From Pseudonocardia sp. DSM 110487 (GTDB lineage Bacteria > Actinomycetota > Actinomycetes > Mycobacteriales > Pseudonocardiaceae), in the NCBI RefSeq assembly GCF_019468565.1, contig NZ_CP080521.1, forward strand, positions 4,216,001-4,280,000: a DNA stretch of 64,000 nt, given 5' to 3'. The notes beneath the pieces were generated by a model, which saw only the letters and a list, made by a program, of their open reading frames with translations, had not been told where the DNA came from and ran no database searches. The translations under genes were made by a program, and so were the position numbers. Positions 17,601 to 25,159 of the stretch are shown one piece after another (positions within the stretch are counted from its first letter, which is position 1; every line of letters starts with the position of its first letter).

Positions 17601-18658
17601 GCCTGCAACTCCTAGAAGGCGCTACCGCGATCGGGGAGTCGGCGATCCTCGCAGGCTGCCGGTTCTTCGCCGGCTATCCCATGTCGCCGTTCACGCCGCT
17701 GCTCGAGCACATGTCCCGCGCGCTGCCCGCGGCCGGGGGCGTGTGCATCAACGCCGAGAGCGAGATCGAGGGCGTGAACATGGCGCTCGGCGCAGGCGCC
17801 ACCGGCGCGCGGGCTGCTACCGGCTCGTGCGGGCAGGGCATCGCGCTCATGCAGGAGGCCATCGCAGAGGCCGCGCTGAACGAGACGCCGATGGTCGTGT
17901 TCAACATGGCCCGCAATCAGCAGGACTACTTCCAGGCCACCCGGGGCGGCGGCTGGGGCGACTACCGCACGATCACGCTCGCGCCCAAGGACGTCCCGGA
18001 GGCCGTCGAGCACACCCAGCTGCTGTTCCACCTCTCGCAGCTCTACCGGGCGCCGACGATGCTCTACGGCGATCCGCTGCTCGCCCAGACCCGGGTCGGC
18101 GTCCAACTGCGGAAGATCGACTTCGGCGCGCTGCCGGCCCAGGACTGGGCGCTCGACGGCACCCGCGGCGGCACCGGCAGCTCGCGCCAGATCTGGACGT
18201 GGGCCATGGGCAAGGCCACCGACCCCGGCCTCGGTCCGGACGGGCACTGGCGGCAGGTCGCCACCAAGTTCGACTGGATCGCCGAGGTCGAGCAGCGCAG
18301 CGAGAGCCGCTACGCCGACGATTGCGACACGCTCGTCGTCTCGTTCGGGTCGGCGGCCAAGTTCGTCGAGTACGTCGTCGAGGAACTGCGCGCGGAGGGC
18401 CACCGGGTCGGCTGGTTCCGGCCGATCACGCTGTGGCCGTTCCCCGGACCCGCGCTCGCGACGGCCACCCGCGGTGCCCGGCGCGTGCTCGTGTTCGAGC
18501 TCAACGCGGGTCAGATGATCGACGACGTCCGCCAGCACGCCCACGACCGGGACACCATCCGGTTCATCGGTGGGGTGAGCATCCACGAGTCGGGCCTGTC
18601 GTTCGGCCCGCTGCTCGACGCGCCGGAGATCCGCGCCCGGATCACGAGGAGCATGTGA
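17597..18658 (+). CDS. 2-oxoacid:ferredoxin oxidoreductase, alpha subunit
   Basis: A 353-residue subunit holding the pyrimidine-binding part of the thiamine pyrophosphate site. The N-terminal EGATAIGESAILAGCRFFAGYPMSPFTPLLEHMS and the catalytic-type Glu in INAESEIEGVNMALGAGATGARAATGSCGQGI (about 50-81) are typical. A C-terminal transketolase-like region (from about residue 245, TLVVSFGSAA) ends with FIGGVSIHE. The complex oxidatively decarboxylates a 2-oxoacid with CoA to acyl-CoA and reduces ferredoxin; the reverse is also possible. The substrate cannot be named from these motifs. Coupled to both neighbours by stop/start overlaps. Confidence 0.85.
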   Translation: MSLQLLEGATAIGESAILAGCRFFAGYPMSPFTPLLEHMSRALPAAGGVCINAESEIEGVNMALGAGATGARAATGSCGQGIALMQEAIAEAALNETPMVVFNMARNQQDYFQATRGGGWGDYRTITLAPKDVPEAVEHTQLLFHLSQLYRAPTMLYGDPLLAQTRVGVQLRKIDFGALPAQDWALDGTRGGTGSSRQIWTWAMGKATDPGLGPDGHWRQVATKFDWIAEVEQRSESRYADDCDTLVVSFGSAAKFVEYVVEELRAEGHRVGWFRPITLWPFPGPALATATRGARRVLVFELNAGQMIDDVRQHAHDRDTIRFIGGVSIHESGLSFGPLLDAPEIRARITRSM

Positions 18659-19452
18659 TGACCCAGGACCTCGAGCTCGTCCCGACCGACCGGCCGCCGG
18701 ACGGCGCGCGCAAGGTGGCGGACTTCCGCCCGTCGCTGATGCTCGGCGAGCACTCGCTGTGCCCGGGCTGCGGCGAGCCGGTCGCCCTGCGGATCTTGCT
18801 GGAGACGCTGCAGGACCTCGGCATCGTCCAGCGTTCGATCGGCGTCGTGGGGCACGGCTGCTACGGCAGCTTCGTGCGGATCATGGACGTCGACGTGCTG
18901 CAGTGCCTGCACGGGCGGGCCCCGTCGTGTGCCACGGGGATCAAGCGGATGCGCCCCGAGGCTGCTGTCTTCACGATGCAGGGCGACGGGGACATGGTGA
19001 ACGAGGGACTGCAGGAGGTCCTGCACACGGCGGCGCGCGGGGAGGACGTCACCGCGATCCTGCTCAACAACGGGGTGTTCGGCGACACCGGCGGCCAGCA
19101 GACCGCCACCACCGTGCTCGGCCAGCGCACCAAGACCAGCATCGAGGGCCGCGACGCCGGGCGGCACGGCCACCCCATCCCGGTCGCGGACCTCGTCGCG
19201 CGGCTCGACGGGGTCGCCTACGTCGCGCGCGGCGCCGTCGGCACCGCAGGGTCCGTCGCCCGGACCAAGCGGATGATCCGCACCGCCTTCGAGAGCCAGC
19301 TCGCGGGCGAGGGCTTCAGCCTCGTCGAGATCCTCACGATGTGCCCCACCGGCTGGTTCGTGGGCGCGCCGCAGGGGCCGGACTACATGGCCGAGTCGAT
19401 GGAACAGGTCTATCCGCTCGGCGAGCTGCGATCCCGGAAGGGGGCGGCGTGA
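18658..19452 (+). CDS. 2-oxoacid:ferredoxin oxidoreductase, beta subunit (TPP-binding)
   Basis: A 264-residue catalytic subunit. It has the iron-sulfur ligand motif LCPGCGEP (about 35-42) and the thiamine pyrophosphate motif GDGDMVNEGLQEVL followed by LLNNGVFGDTGGQ (about 108-148). A further conserved Cys lies in LTMCPTGWFVG. ATG 18658 follows GAGGAG by 7 bases and overlaps the alpha stop by one base. In this family the electrons leave through clusters to ferredoxin, supplied by the gene at 20192. Confidence 0.88.
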   Translation: MTQDLELVPTDRPPDGARKVADFRPSLMLGEHSLCPGCGEPVALRILLETLQDLGIVQRSIGVVGHGCYGSFVRIMDVDVLQCLHGRAPSCATGIKRMRPEAAVFTMQGDGDMVNEGLQEVLHTAARGEDVTAILLNNGVFGDTGGQQTATTVLGQRTKTSIEGRDAGRHGHPIPVADLVARLDGVAYVARGAVGTAGSVARTKRMIRTAFESQLAGEGFSLVEILTMCPTGWFVGAPQGPDYMAESMEQVYPLGELRSRKGAA

Positions 19453-20195
19453 TGGCAGGCCTGACCCCGGCCGAGGCGCGGTCCCGCCTGGTCCGGATCA
19501 AGACGAGCGACGCGGTCGCCGATCACATCCTCGACCTGCTGTTCGCGGGCGAGCTGCGTGCGGGCGACCGCATCGACATCGACGGCATGGCGGAGGGGCT
19601 CGGCGTGAGCCGGGCACCGGTCCGCGAGGCGCTGGTGATGCTCGAGCGCGACGGGCTGGTGGAGATCCGCTACCACCGCGGCGCGTTCGTCGCGGGCTTC
19701 GACGCCACCGCGGTGCGCGAGAGCTTCGAGCTGTACGCGCTGCTCAGCGCGCTCACCAGCAGGCGGGTCGCGGCCCGGCGGGACGAGGCGGTGCTGGCGG
19801 GGCTCCGCGCGGCGATCGCGGACGTCGAGGCGGCGGGGAGCGTCGAGGAGTTCGAGGAGCGGGCGCGCGAGTACCGCAGGCTCGTGAACGTCGCGGTCGC
19901 GGGGAGCAGGTTGCGGGCGGTGCTGCGGACCTTCGGCGGCCTCGTCCCCGCTGCGTCCCGGCTGTCGATGCCCCGTTCGCTCGACGACGAGCGCAGGCTG
20001 CTGCGCGCCGAGCACGAGGCCATCGAGCGCGGCGACCCGGACGCCGCGGCGGCGGCCGTCGTCGACCACATCGGGATGCTGGGCGAGCTCGCGGTGCATA
20101 CCCTGCGGCAGCGGGGTGTGATCGGCGACGAGGACAGCGGGGGAGCGCCCCGTTCCGACGCGCTCCGTGCTCTTGCGGCGCTGGAGGGGCGATGA
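19452..20195 (+). CDS. GntR-family regulator inside the oxidoreductase operon
   Basis: A 247-residue FCD-type GntR protein: winged helix at about residues 12-75 (IKTSDAVADHILDLLFAGEL, IDGMAEGLGVSRAPVREALVMLERDGLVEI) and a helical ligand domain after about 85. Its ATG overlaps the beta-subunit stop, and its stop overlaps the ferredoxin start (ATGA), so it is made with the enzyme. This suggests a second, effector-specific level of control beside the KstR2-like box. The effector is unknown. Confidence 0.8.
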   Translation: MAGLTPAEARSRLVRIKTSDAVADHILDLLFAGELRAGDRIDIDGMAEGLGVSRAPVREALVMLERDGLVEIRYHRGAFVAGFDATAVRESFELYALLSALTSRRVAARRDEAVLAGLRAAIADVEAAGSVEEFEERAREYRRLVNVAVAGSRLRAVLRTFGGLVPAASRLSMPRSLDDERRLLRAEHEAIERGDPDAAAAAVVDHIGMLGELAVHTLRQRGVIGDEDSGGAPRSDALRALAALEGR

Positions 20196-20413
20196 GGGAG
20201 TCCAGGGGCACGGTCGTCATCGATATTGAGCGCTGTAAGGGCTGCGAGCTGTGCATCAGCGCGTGCCCGCCGAACGTGCTCCTGATGTCCGGCGAGGTCA
20301 ACGAGACCGGCTACCGCTACCCGCTGCTGCAGCAAGGCTGCACGGGTTGCACCGCCTGCCAGATGGTCTGCCCGGACCAGGTCTTCGAGGTCTACCGGTT
20401 GGGGGTTCGGTGA
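20192..20413 (+). CDS. 2[4Fe-4S] ferredoxin (delta subunit of the oxidoreductase)
   Basis: A 73-residue protein with two complete cluster motifs, CKGCELCISACP (about 15-26) and CTGCTACQMVCP (about 50-61). The short N-terminal strand and the spacing match delta subunits of four-subunit 2-oxoacid oxidoreductases. It takes electrons from the beta subunit and passes them to an unknown acceptor. It overlaps the genes on both sides by 4 bases. Confidence 0.88.
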   Translation: MRESRGTVVIDIERCKGCELCISACPPNVLLMSGEVNETGYRYPLLQQGCTGCTACQMVCPDQVFEVYRLGVR

Positions 20414-21717
20414 GAGCCAGGACGTTCCTCGCGGTCAACCTCGGCAACGCGCTCGAGTGGTACGACTGGGCGATCTTCGCCATCTTCGCCGTGTACTTCG
20501 CCGACGACTTCTTCGACGCGGGCAGCAGCGTCTCCAACCTGCTCTCGACCCTCGCCGTGTTCGCCGCTGGCTTCGTGATGCGCCCGCTGGGCGGCGTCGT
20601 GTTCGGCCGGATCGCCGACCGCCGCGGGCGGGGCTTCGTCCTCGTGCTGACGATGTCGCTCGTCGCGGCGTGCAGCATCCTGCTGGCGATCAGCCCCACT
20701 TACGCCCAGGTCGGACTGCTGGCCTCCGGGTGGCTCTTCCTCTCCCGGTGCGTGCAGGGCTTCGCGCACGGTGGCGAGCTCGGCGGCTCGTACACCTACA
20801 TCGCCGAGGTGGCCCGCCCGCACAACCGGGGCTTGTGGGGCAGCACGATCGTCATGTCCACCGTGGCCGGCACCGTGCTCGCCACGCTCGTGGGCGCGCT
20901 GCTGCGGGCCGGGCTGCCGCAGGAGCAGATGGCGAGCTGGGGATGGCGGATCCCGTTCGTGATCGGTGGGTTGCTGGGGCTGCTCGCGCTGTGGATGCGC
21001 CGGAACCTGCGCGAGCCGGAGGTATTCGCGGCCCAGCCACCCGACCACACGGGTCCGTCGCTCTGGGAGCAGCGCGGCTCCCTGCTGAGGGTCGTCGCGA
21101 TCGTCGCGGGCACCACGCTGTTCAACTACGTCTGGTCGGTGAGCGCCCCCGCGTATGCCATCAGCTTCCACGGTGTGGACGACGCCGCGGCGCTGTGGGT
21201 GGGCGTGGTCGCGAACGTCGTGTTCATGGCGGCGCTCCCGGCGGCCGCGATCGTGTCCGAGCGGTTCGGTCGCCGATTCAACCTGGTCGTCTGGGGTGTC
21301 GGCGTCGCCGTGCTGGCGTTCCCGCTCTCGGCGCTGCTCGGCCCGAGCCCGGCGAGCCTGCTGCTCGCGATGTGCCTCGCGCTGGTGCTGCAGTCGCTGG
21401 GTGCGAGCATCCAGGTGGCCTGGTTCGCCGAGCTGTTCACCACCCGGTCCCGCGCCACCGGCGTGGGGCTGGCGGTGTCGGTCTCGGCGGCGCTGTTCGG
21501 CGGCACGGCGCCCTACCTCAACGCGTGGCTCACCGCGCGCGGCACCCCCGGCTACTTCACGGCGTACACGATCGTCCTGGCGCTGGTGTGCGTAGCGGCG
21601 GCAGCGCTGACCCCGGAGACGAGGGGCACGGACCTAGGCACCGATTCCGACGAACGGCGCGTTCGTTGGAACCTATCCGACGAACGCGCCGCTCGTCGGA
21701 AGGGGATCGGGGCCTGA
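20410..21717 (+). CDS. MHS-type major facilitator superfamily carrier
   Basis: A 435-residue inner-membrane carrier with about 12 hydrophobic segments. The opening NLGNALEWYDWAIFAIFAVYFADDFF and the RIADRRGRG loop place it in the metabolite:H+ symporter group, which imports organic acids. GTG overlaps the ferredoxin stop (GTGA). The last 25 residues are charged, follow the natural end at about TPETRGTD, and are encoded by the repeat at 21647-21699. It is the likely importer for the acid handled by the oxidoreductase module. Confidence 0.8.
   Translation: MRARTFLAVNLGNALEWYDWAIFAIFAVYFADDFFDAGSSVSNLLSTLAVFAAGFVMRPLGGVVFGRIADRRGRGFVLVLTMSLVAACSILLAISPTYAQVGLLASGWLFLSRCVQGFAHGGELGGSYTYIAEVARPHNRGLWGSTIVMSTVAGTVLATLVGALLRAGLPQEQMASWGWRIPFVIGGLLGLLALWMRRNLREPEVFAAQPPDHTGPSLWEQRGSLLRVVAIVAGTTLFNYVWSVSAPAYAISFHGVDDAAALWVGVVANVVFMAALPAAAIVSERFGRRFNLVVWGVGVAVLAFPLSALLGPSPASLLLAMCLALVLQSLGASIQVAWFAELFTTRSRATGVGLAVSVSAALFGGTAPYLNAWLTARGTPGYFTAYTIVLALVCVAAAALTPETRGTDLGTDSDERRVRWNLSDERAARRKGIGA
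21647..21699. repeat. Double-palindrome repeat, copy 2
   Basis: Two 23-bp palindromes (21647-21669 and 21677-21699) with an AACCTAT linker, in the 3' end of the MFS gene. It is the inverted counterpart of 15449-15501. Each unit could fold into a stem of about 9 pairs. Confidence 0.75.
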
Positions 21718-21722
21718 GCGCG

Positions 21723-22688
21723 GTGAGCCGGGTCGCCGTCGTGGGGGTCGGCGCGGTGGGGGCCGTGACGGCTGCGGCTCTGGAGGAGGCCGGCCGTCAC
21801 GAGGTGCTGCTCTGCGTTCGGCGGCCTCGCCCTGCTCCGACCGTCCGGTGGGAGGAGGGCGGCCGCCACCGCCTGCGGGCGCCGCTCCTGACCGACCCCG
21901 CACAGGCGGGCGGGCCCGTCGATCTCGTGGTGCTGGCGGTGAAGGCGCACCAGACCGCGGGTGCCTCGGCCTGGCTGCGGCGGCTGCGCACGGACGGCAC
22001 CCCGGTTCTGGTGCTGCAGAACGGCGTGGAGCACGCCGAGCGGCTCTCCGGAGTGGTCCCGGCCGACCACGTGGTGCCCGGCATCGTGTGGTGCACCGCC
22101 GAGGCGATCACGGACGACGACGTCGTGGTCCGCGCAGGCGACCAGCGGATCGAGGTGCCCGCCGCGGACGGGATCGGGGCCTCGTTCGCCGGGTCGTTCC
22201 TGCGGATCGAACCGGTCGCCGACTTCACCACCGCGATGTGGGTCAAGCTCGTCTACAACGCGGTGGTCGCGGTCGAGGCCCTCACCGGCCGCCGCGCCGA
22301 GGTGTTCTCCGATCCGGGGATCCGCCGGCTCGCCCGCGACCTCGCCGCCGAGTGCGCCGCCGTCGCGCGGGCGGCGGGGGCGGTGCTGCCCGACGGTTTC
22401 GCCGACGAGGTCGTCGACCACCTGGCGGCGCTCCCGCCCGACCACGGGACCTCGATCCTCTACGACCGGCAAGCGGGCAGGCCCCTCGAATGGGATGCCC
22501 GCAACGGCGTGATCACCCGGATCGGCGCAAGCCACGGCGTCCCCACACCGATCAGCGACGTGCTGGTGCCACTACTGGCGGCGGCGAGCGCCCCTGGTGT
22601 CGCGGATCCGCTCGACCGTGCACATCGCGCGGCGACGGTGCACACGGCAGGACGTGTGCACGGTGGTCCGGAGGTGTGCACCGCCTAG
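21723..22688 (+). CDS. ApbA/PanE-family reductase (2-oxoacid / ketopantoate reductase type)
   Basis: A 321-residue NADPH enzyme. The Rossmann motif VAVVGVGAVGAVTAAALEEAG (about 4-24) and the conserved LAVKAHQT (about 70-77), NGVEH and WVKLVYNAVVAVEALTG segments, with the family Lys in MWVKL, are present. The family contains ketopantoate reductase and D-2-hydroxyacid dehydrogenases. In this operon, with LarA and a 2-oxoacid oxidoreductase nearby, 2-hydroxyacid/2-oxoacid interconversion is more likely than pantothenate synthesis. GTG 21723 begins 5 bases after the MFS stop. The last 15 codons contain a GTGCAC repeat and a hairpin. Confidence 0.75.
   Translation: MSRVAVVGVGAVGAVTAAALEEAGRHEVLLCVRRPRPAPTVRWEEGGRHRLRAPLLTDPAQAGGPVDLVVLAVKAHQTAGASAWLRRLRTDGTPVLVLQNGVEHAERLSGVVPADHVVPGIVWCTAEAITDDDVVVRAGDQRIEVPAADGIGASFAGSFLRIEPVADFTTAMWVKLVYNAVVAVEALTGRRAEVFSDPGIRRLARDLAAECAAVARAAGAVLPDGFADEVVDHLAALPPDHGTSILYDRQAGRPLEWDARNGVITRIGASHGVPTPISDVLVPLLAAASAPGVADPLDRAHRAATVHTAGRVHGGPEVCTA
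22638..22661. terminator. Hairpin between convergent operons
   Basis: Perfect 9-bp arms GTGCACACG and CGTGTGCAC with a 6-base loop, in the last codons of the reductase gene. The opposing SDR gene stops at 22694. It is suited to ending transcription in either direction. Confidence 0.45.
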
Positions 22689-22693
22689 ACGTG

Positions 22694-23434
22694 TCACTGG
22701 GTGACCGTCCAGCCGCCGTCCACCGGCACCAGCGCGCCGTTGACGTAGCTCGCCAGCGGGGAGAGCAGGAAGAGCACCACCCACGCGATCTCGTCGGGAC
22801 GGGCCATCCGGTGCAGCGGCACCCGCCCGAGCACCCGCTGCCCGACGTCGCCAGGAGCGAAGCCGGCGAGGCGCGGGGTGTCGGTCATGCCGGGCGCCAC
22901 AGCGTTGCTGCGCACGTCGTCGCTGCGGTAGGCGGCGAGATGCCGGGTCCACCCCGCGATGGCCGACTTGGACGCGCAGTACCAGTCGGACGCGGTGCCG
23001 ATCACGTTGCCGGCCACCGACGCGATGTTGACCAGCGAGGCGCCCTCGGGGGCGCCGGGGGTGAGCCAGCTGTCGACCATCCGCCGCATGCTCCCCACTG
23101 AGACGACGAGCGCCTCGTCGAAGTCCAGCTCGACCGCGGACGACGGGCCTGCGTTGTTCACCAGGTGCCGGACGACACCGAGCTCGCGGCTGCGCACGAA
23201 CCCGGCCTCGACGTGCTCGGGCACGGTCACGTCCGCTGTGACCGCGAGGGCCCGCCCACCTGCCTTCTCGATCTCGGTCGCGGTGTCGGCGACGGTCGCG
23301 CCGTCGCGGTCCCACGCGGCGACGGTGAGTCCCAGCTCCGCGGCGTGCACGGCGGTGGCCCGGCCGATGCCGCTGCCGGCGCCCGTGACGACCACGACGT
23401 CGCCCGGTGTGAACCCGAACCGCGGTGCACTCAT
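22694..23434 (-). CDS. SDR-family oxidoreductase
   Basis: A 246-residue short-chain dehydrogenase. The cofactor motif is VVVTGAGSGIGRATAVHAAELG (about 13-34), then NNAG (about 89-92), a Ser in VNIASVAG and the YCASKSAIAGW catalytic Tyr/Lys (about 147-157). The C-terminus PLASYVNGALVPVDGGWTVTQ is classical. AGGAGAAC precedes the ATG and overlaps the stop of the upstream SDR gene, so both are read from the KstR2-boxed promoter at 24.2 kb. It probably oxidises a hydroxyacyl-CoA of the ring C/D route, by analogy with the SDR genes in the mycobacterial KstR2 regulon. Confidence 0.8.
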   Translation of the reverse strand: MSAPRFGFTPGDVVVVTGAGSGIGRATAVHAAELGLTVAAWDRDGATVADTATEIEKAGGRALAVTADVTVPEHVEAGFVRSRELGVVRHLVNNAGPSSAVELDFDEALVVSVGSMRRMVDSWLTPGAPEGASLVNIASVAGNVIGTASDWYCASKSAIAGWTRHLAAYRSDDVRSNAVAPGMTDTPRLAGFAPGDVGQRVLGRVPLHRMARPDEIAWVVLFLLSPLASYVNGALVPVDGGWTVTQ

Positions 23435-23442
23435 GCGTTCTC

Positions 23443-24204
23443 CTAGACCCCGTAGCCGCCGTCGACGTCGAGCTTCTGCCCCGTGATGAACCCCGCCCGG
23501 TCGGAGGCGAGGAAGACGACGGCCTCCGCCACGTCGATCGCGGATCCGAACCGGCGCAGGGGGATGTTGCCCCTCGCGGCCGCGAGCGCCCGCTCGTCGA
23601 GCTCGCCGGAGCCGATCAGCCGCGCGGCCATCCCGTCGGTCAGCATGCCGGGGCCCACGCAGTTGAACCGGACGCCGTACCGTCCCTCCTCCGCGGCGAA
23701 CGCCCGCACGAGCGCCTCCACCGCGCCCTTCGTGCCTGCCGACAGGCCGTCGCGCACCGGGTACCTGCTGGTCGCCGCGGTCGTGACGGCCACGACCGAA
23801 CCGCGGGATGCACGCAGCGCGGGCAGCGCCGCGAACGCGAGGTTGTAGAAGGCGGCGGCCTCCTGTTCCAGATGGGTGGCGTACCGCGCGGGCGGCACAG
23901 TCGACAGGTGTGCCATCGGGACGTGCGGGCCCGCCGCGTGCACCAAGGTGTGGATCTCGCCGAACCGCTCCCGCACCGAGGCGATGTGATCGGCCGTTGC
24001 GGCCGCGTCGGTGAGATCCACCCGCCCGGCGACGGCGTCGGGCCCGAGCTCGGCGACGATGGCATCCGCGGCGCCGGCGTTCGCGCGGTAGGTCAGCGCG
24101 ACCGTGGCCCCGCGCGCGGAGAGCAGCTGGCAGACCGCCGCGCCGATGCCGCCGGTTCCGCCCGTCACGACGGCGGCTCCCGGGCGGGAAGCGAAGTCCG
24201 GCAC
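23443..24204 (-). CDS. SDR-family oxidoreductase, first gene of a KstR2-boxed operon
   Basis: A 253-residue short-chain dehydrogenase-like protein. The nucleotide motif is AAVVTGGTGGIGAAVCQLLSARG (about 10-32). The active-site region departs from the rule: NNAG is replaced by HAAG, and the YxxxK position reads GLSAGTKGAVE, so the catalytic Tyr seems to be absent. It may therefore be a reductase with altered chemistry, such as an enoyl or FabI-like member, or non-catalytic. GTG 24204 lies seven bases after a TTACGT -10, which supports a leaderless start. Confidence 0.75.
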   Translation of the reverse strand: MPDFASRPGAAVVTGGTGGIGAAVCQLLSARGATVALTYRANAGAADAIVAELGPDAVAGRVDLTDAAATADHIASVRERFGEIHTLVHAAGPHVPMAHLSTVPPARYATHLEQEAAAFYNLAFAALPALRASRGSVVAVTTAATSRYPVRDGLSAGTKGAVEALVRAFAAEEGRYGVRFNCVGPGMLTDGMAARLIGSGELDERALAAARGNIPLRRFGSAIDVAEAVVFLASDRAGFITGQKLDVDGGYGV

Positions 24205-24211
24205 CGAAGCA

Positions 24212-24277
24212 ACGTAAGGGCCTGCGAAGACGCGCGTCAACCAAGCGCTTGCTTGCGAAAGGCGCCTGTGGTTGTCT
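24212..24277. promoter_or_regulatory. Face-to-face leaderless promoters sharing one KstR2 box
   Basis: Leftward: TTGACG (24240-24235), 17-bp spacer, TTACGT (24217-24212), seven bases to GTG 24204. Rightward: TTGCTT (24249-24254), 17-bp spacer, TTGTCT (24272-24277), six bases to GTG 24284. The palindrome at 24240-24253 touches both -35 elements. Confidence 0.7.
24240..24253. promoter_or_regulatory. KstR2 box, SDR / fadE30 divergent operons
   Basis: ACCAAGCGCTTGCT is a full match to AnCAAGnnCTTGnT. It overlaps the -35 of the leftward SDR promoter and most of the -35 of the rightward fadE30 operon promoter. Confidence 0.85.
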
Positions 24278-24283
24278 GGCGCC

Positions 24284-25159
24284 GTGACGGCGTTGTGCAC
24301 GGGACGGTCGGTGATCGTTACCGGCGCCGGGCAGGGGCTGGGGCGCGCTCACGCGCTCGAGTTCGCCCGCCACGGCGCCCGGCTGGTGCTGGGCGACGTG
24401 AGCCCTGCCGTCGAGGAGCTGGCCGCGGAGATCCGGGCCGACGGCCGCGAGGCCGTGGCGAGCGTCGGTGACGTGTCCGACTGGGCGTACGCGGCTGGGT
24501 TGATCGACACCGCGGTGCGCGCCCACGGCCGGCTGGACACGCTGGTGAACAACGCCGGGATCAACCGCGATCGCATGCTGGTCACCATGTCCGAGGAGGA
24601 ATGGGACCTGGTGCTGCGGGTCGACCTCAAGGGCCACTTCGCGCCGTTGCAGCACGCCGCCGCCCACTGGCGCGTGCGGTCGAAGGCCGGCGAGCAGGTC
24701 ACGGCGTGCGTCGTGAACACCTCGTCCGGCGCCGGGCTGATGGGCAGCGTCGGGCAGGGCAACTACGCGGCGGCGAAGGCGGGCGTCGCGGCGCTCACCC
24801 AGGTCGCCGCCGTCGAGCTCGCCCGCTACGGCGTCGTCGTCAACGCGATCGCCCCGTCCGCGCGCACCGCGATGACGGAGCAGGTTTTCGGCGAGGCGAT
24901 GAAGAAGCCCGACACCGGGTTCGACGCGATGGACCCGGCCAACGTCTCGCCGCTGGTCGTGTGGCTCGGCAGCGCCGCGGCCGCGGGCGTGACGGGCCGG
25001 ATGTTCGAGGTCGCGGGCGGCGAGATCTCCCTCGCCGACGGATGGCGCCACGGGAAGCCGGTCACGCGGGACTCGCGGTGGCCCGCCGAGGAGCTCGGCC
25101 CCGTGATCGCGGGCCTCGTCGCGCGGGCCGAGCCTCCGACACCCGTCTACGGAGCCTGA
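24284..25159 (+). CDS. SDR-family hydroxyacyl-CoA dehydrogenase-like protein (Rv3548c type)
   Basis: A 291-residue short-chain dehydrogenase of the type II multifunctional-enzyme class. The motif VIVTGAGQGLGRAHALEFARHGARLVLGD (about 9-37) is followed by NNAGINRDRML (about 88-98), SSGAGLMG and the catalytic YAAAKAG (about 165-171). It resembles the SDR in the mycobacterial KstR2 regulon known as Rv3548c. The role is probably oxidation of a 3-hydroxyacyl-CoA during side-ring beta-oxidation. The gene is leaderless, and its stop overlaps the fadE30 start by one base (TGATG). Confidence 0.8.
   Translation: MTALCTGRSVIVTGAGQGLGRAHALEFARHGARLVLGDVSPAVEELAAEIRADGREAVASVGDVSDWAYAAGLIDTAVRAHGRLDTLVNNAGINRDRMLVTMSEEEWDLVLRVDLKGHFAPLQHAAAHWRVRSKAGEQVTACVVNTSSGAGLMGSVGQGNYAAAKAGVAALTQVAAVELARYGVVVNAIAPSARTAMTEQVFGEAMKKPDTGFDAMDPANVSPLVVWLGSAAAAGVTGRMFEVAGGEISLADGWRHGKPVTRDSRWPAEELGPVIAGLVARAEPPTPVYGA

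Noticed and set aside
15440..21705. CRISPR array or insertion-sequence ends at the palindromic repeats
   Set aside because: There are only two units per site, spacers are 7 bases, and no cas or transposase gene is near.
21723..22688. Pantothenate-pathway ketopantoate reductase panE
   Set aside because: The family fits, but the operon context (2-oxoacid oxidoreductase, LarA, acid importer) and lack of panB/panC nearby do not, so no symbol was given.
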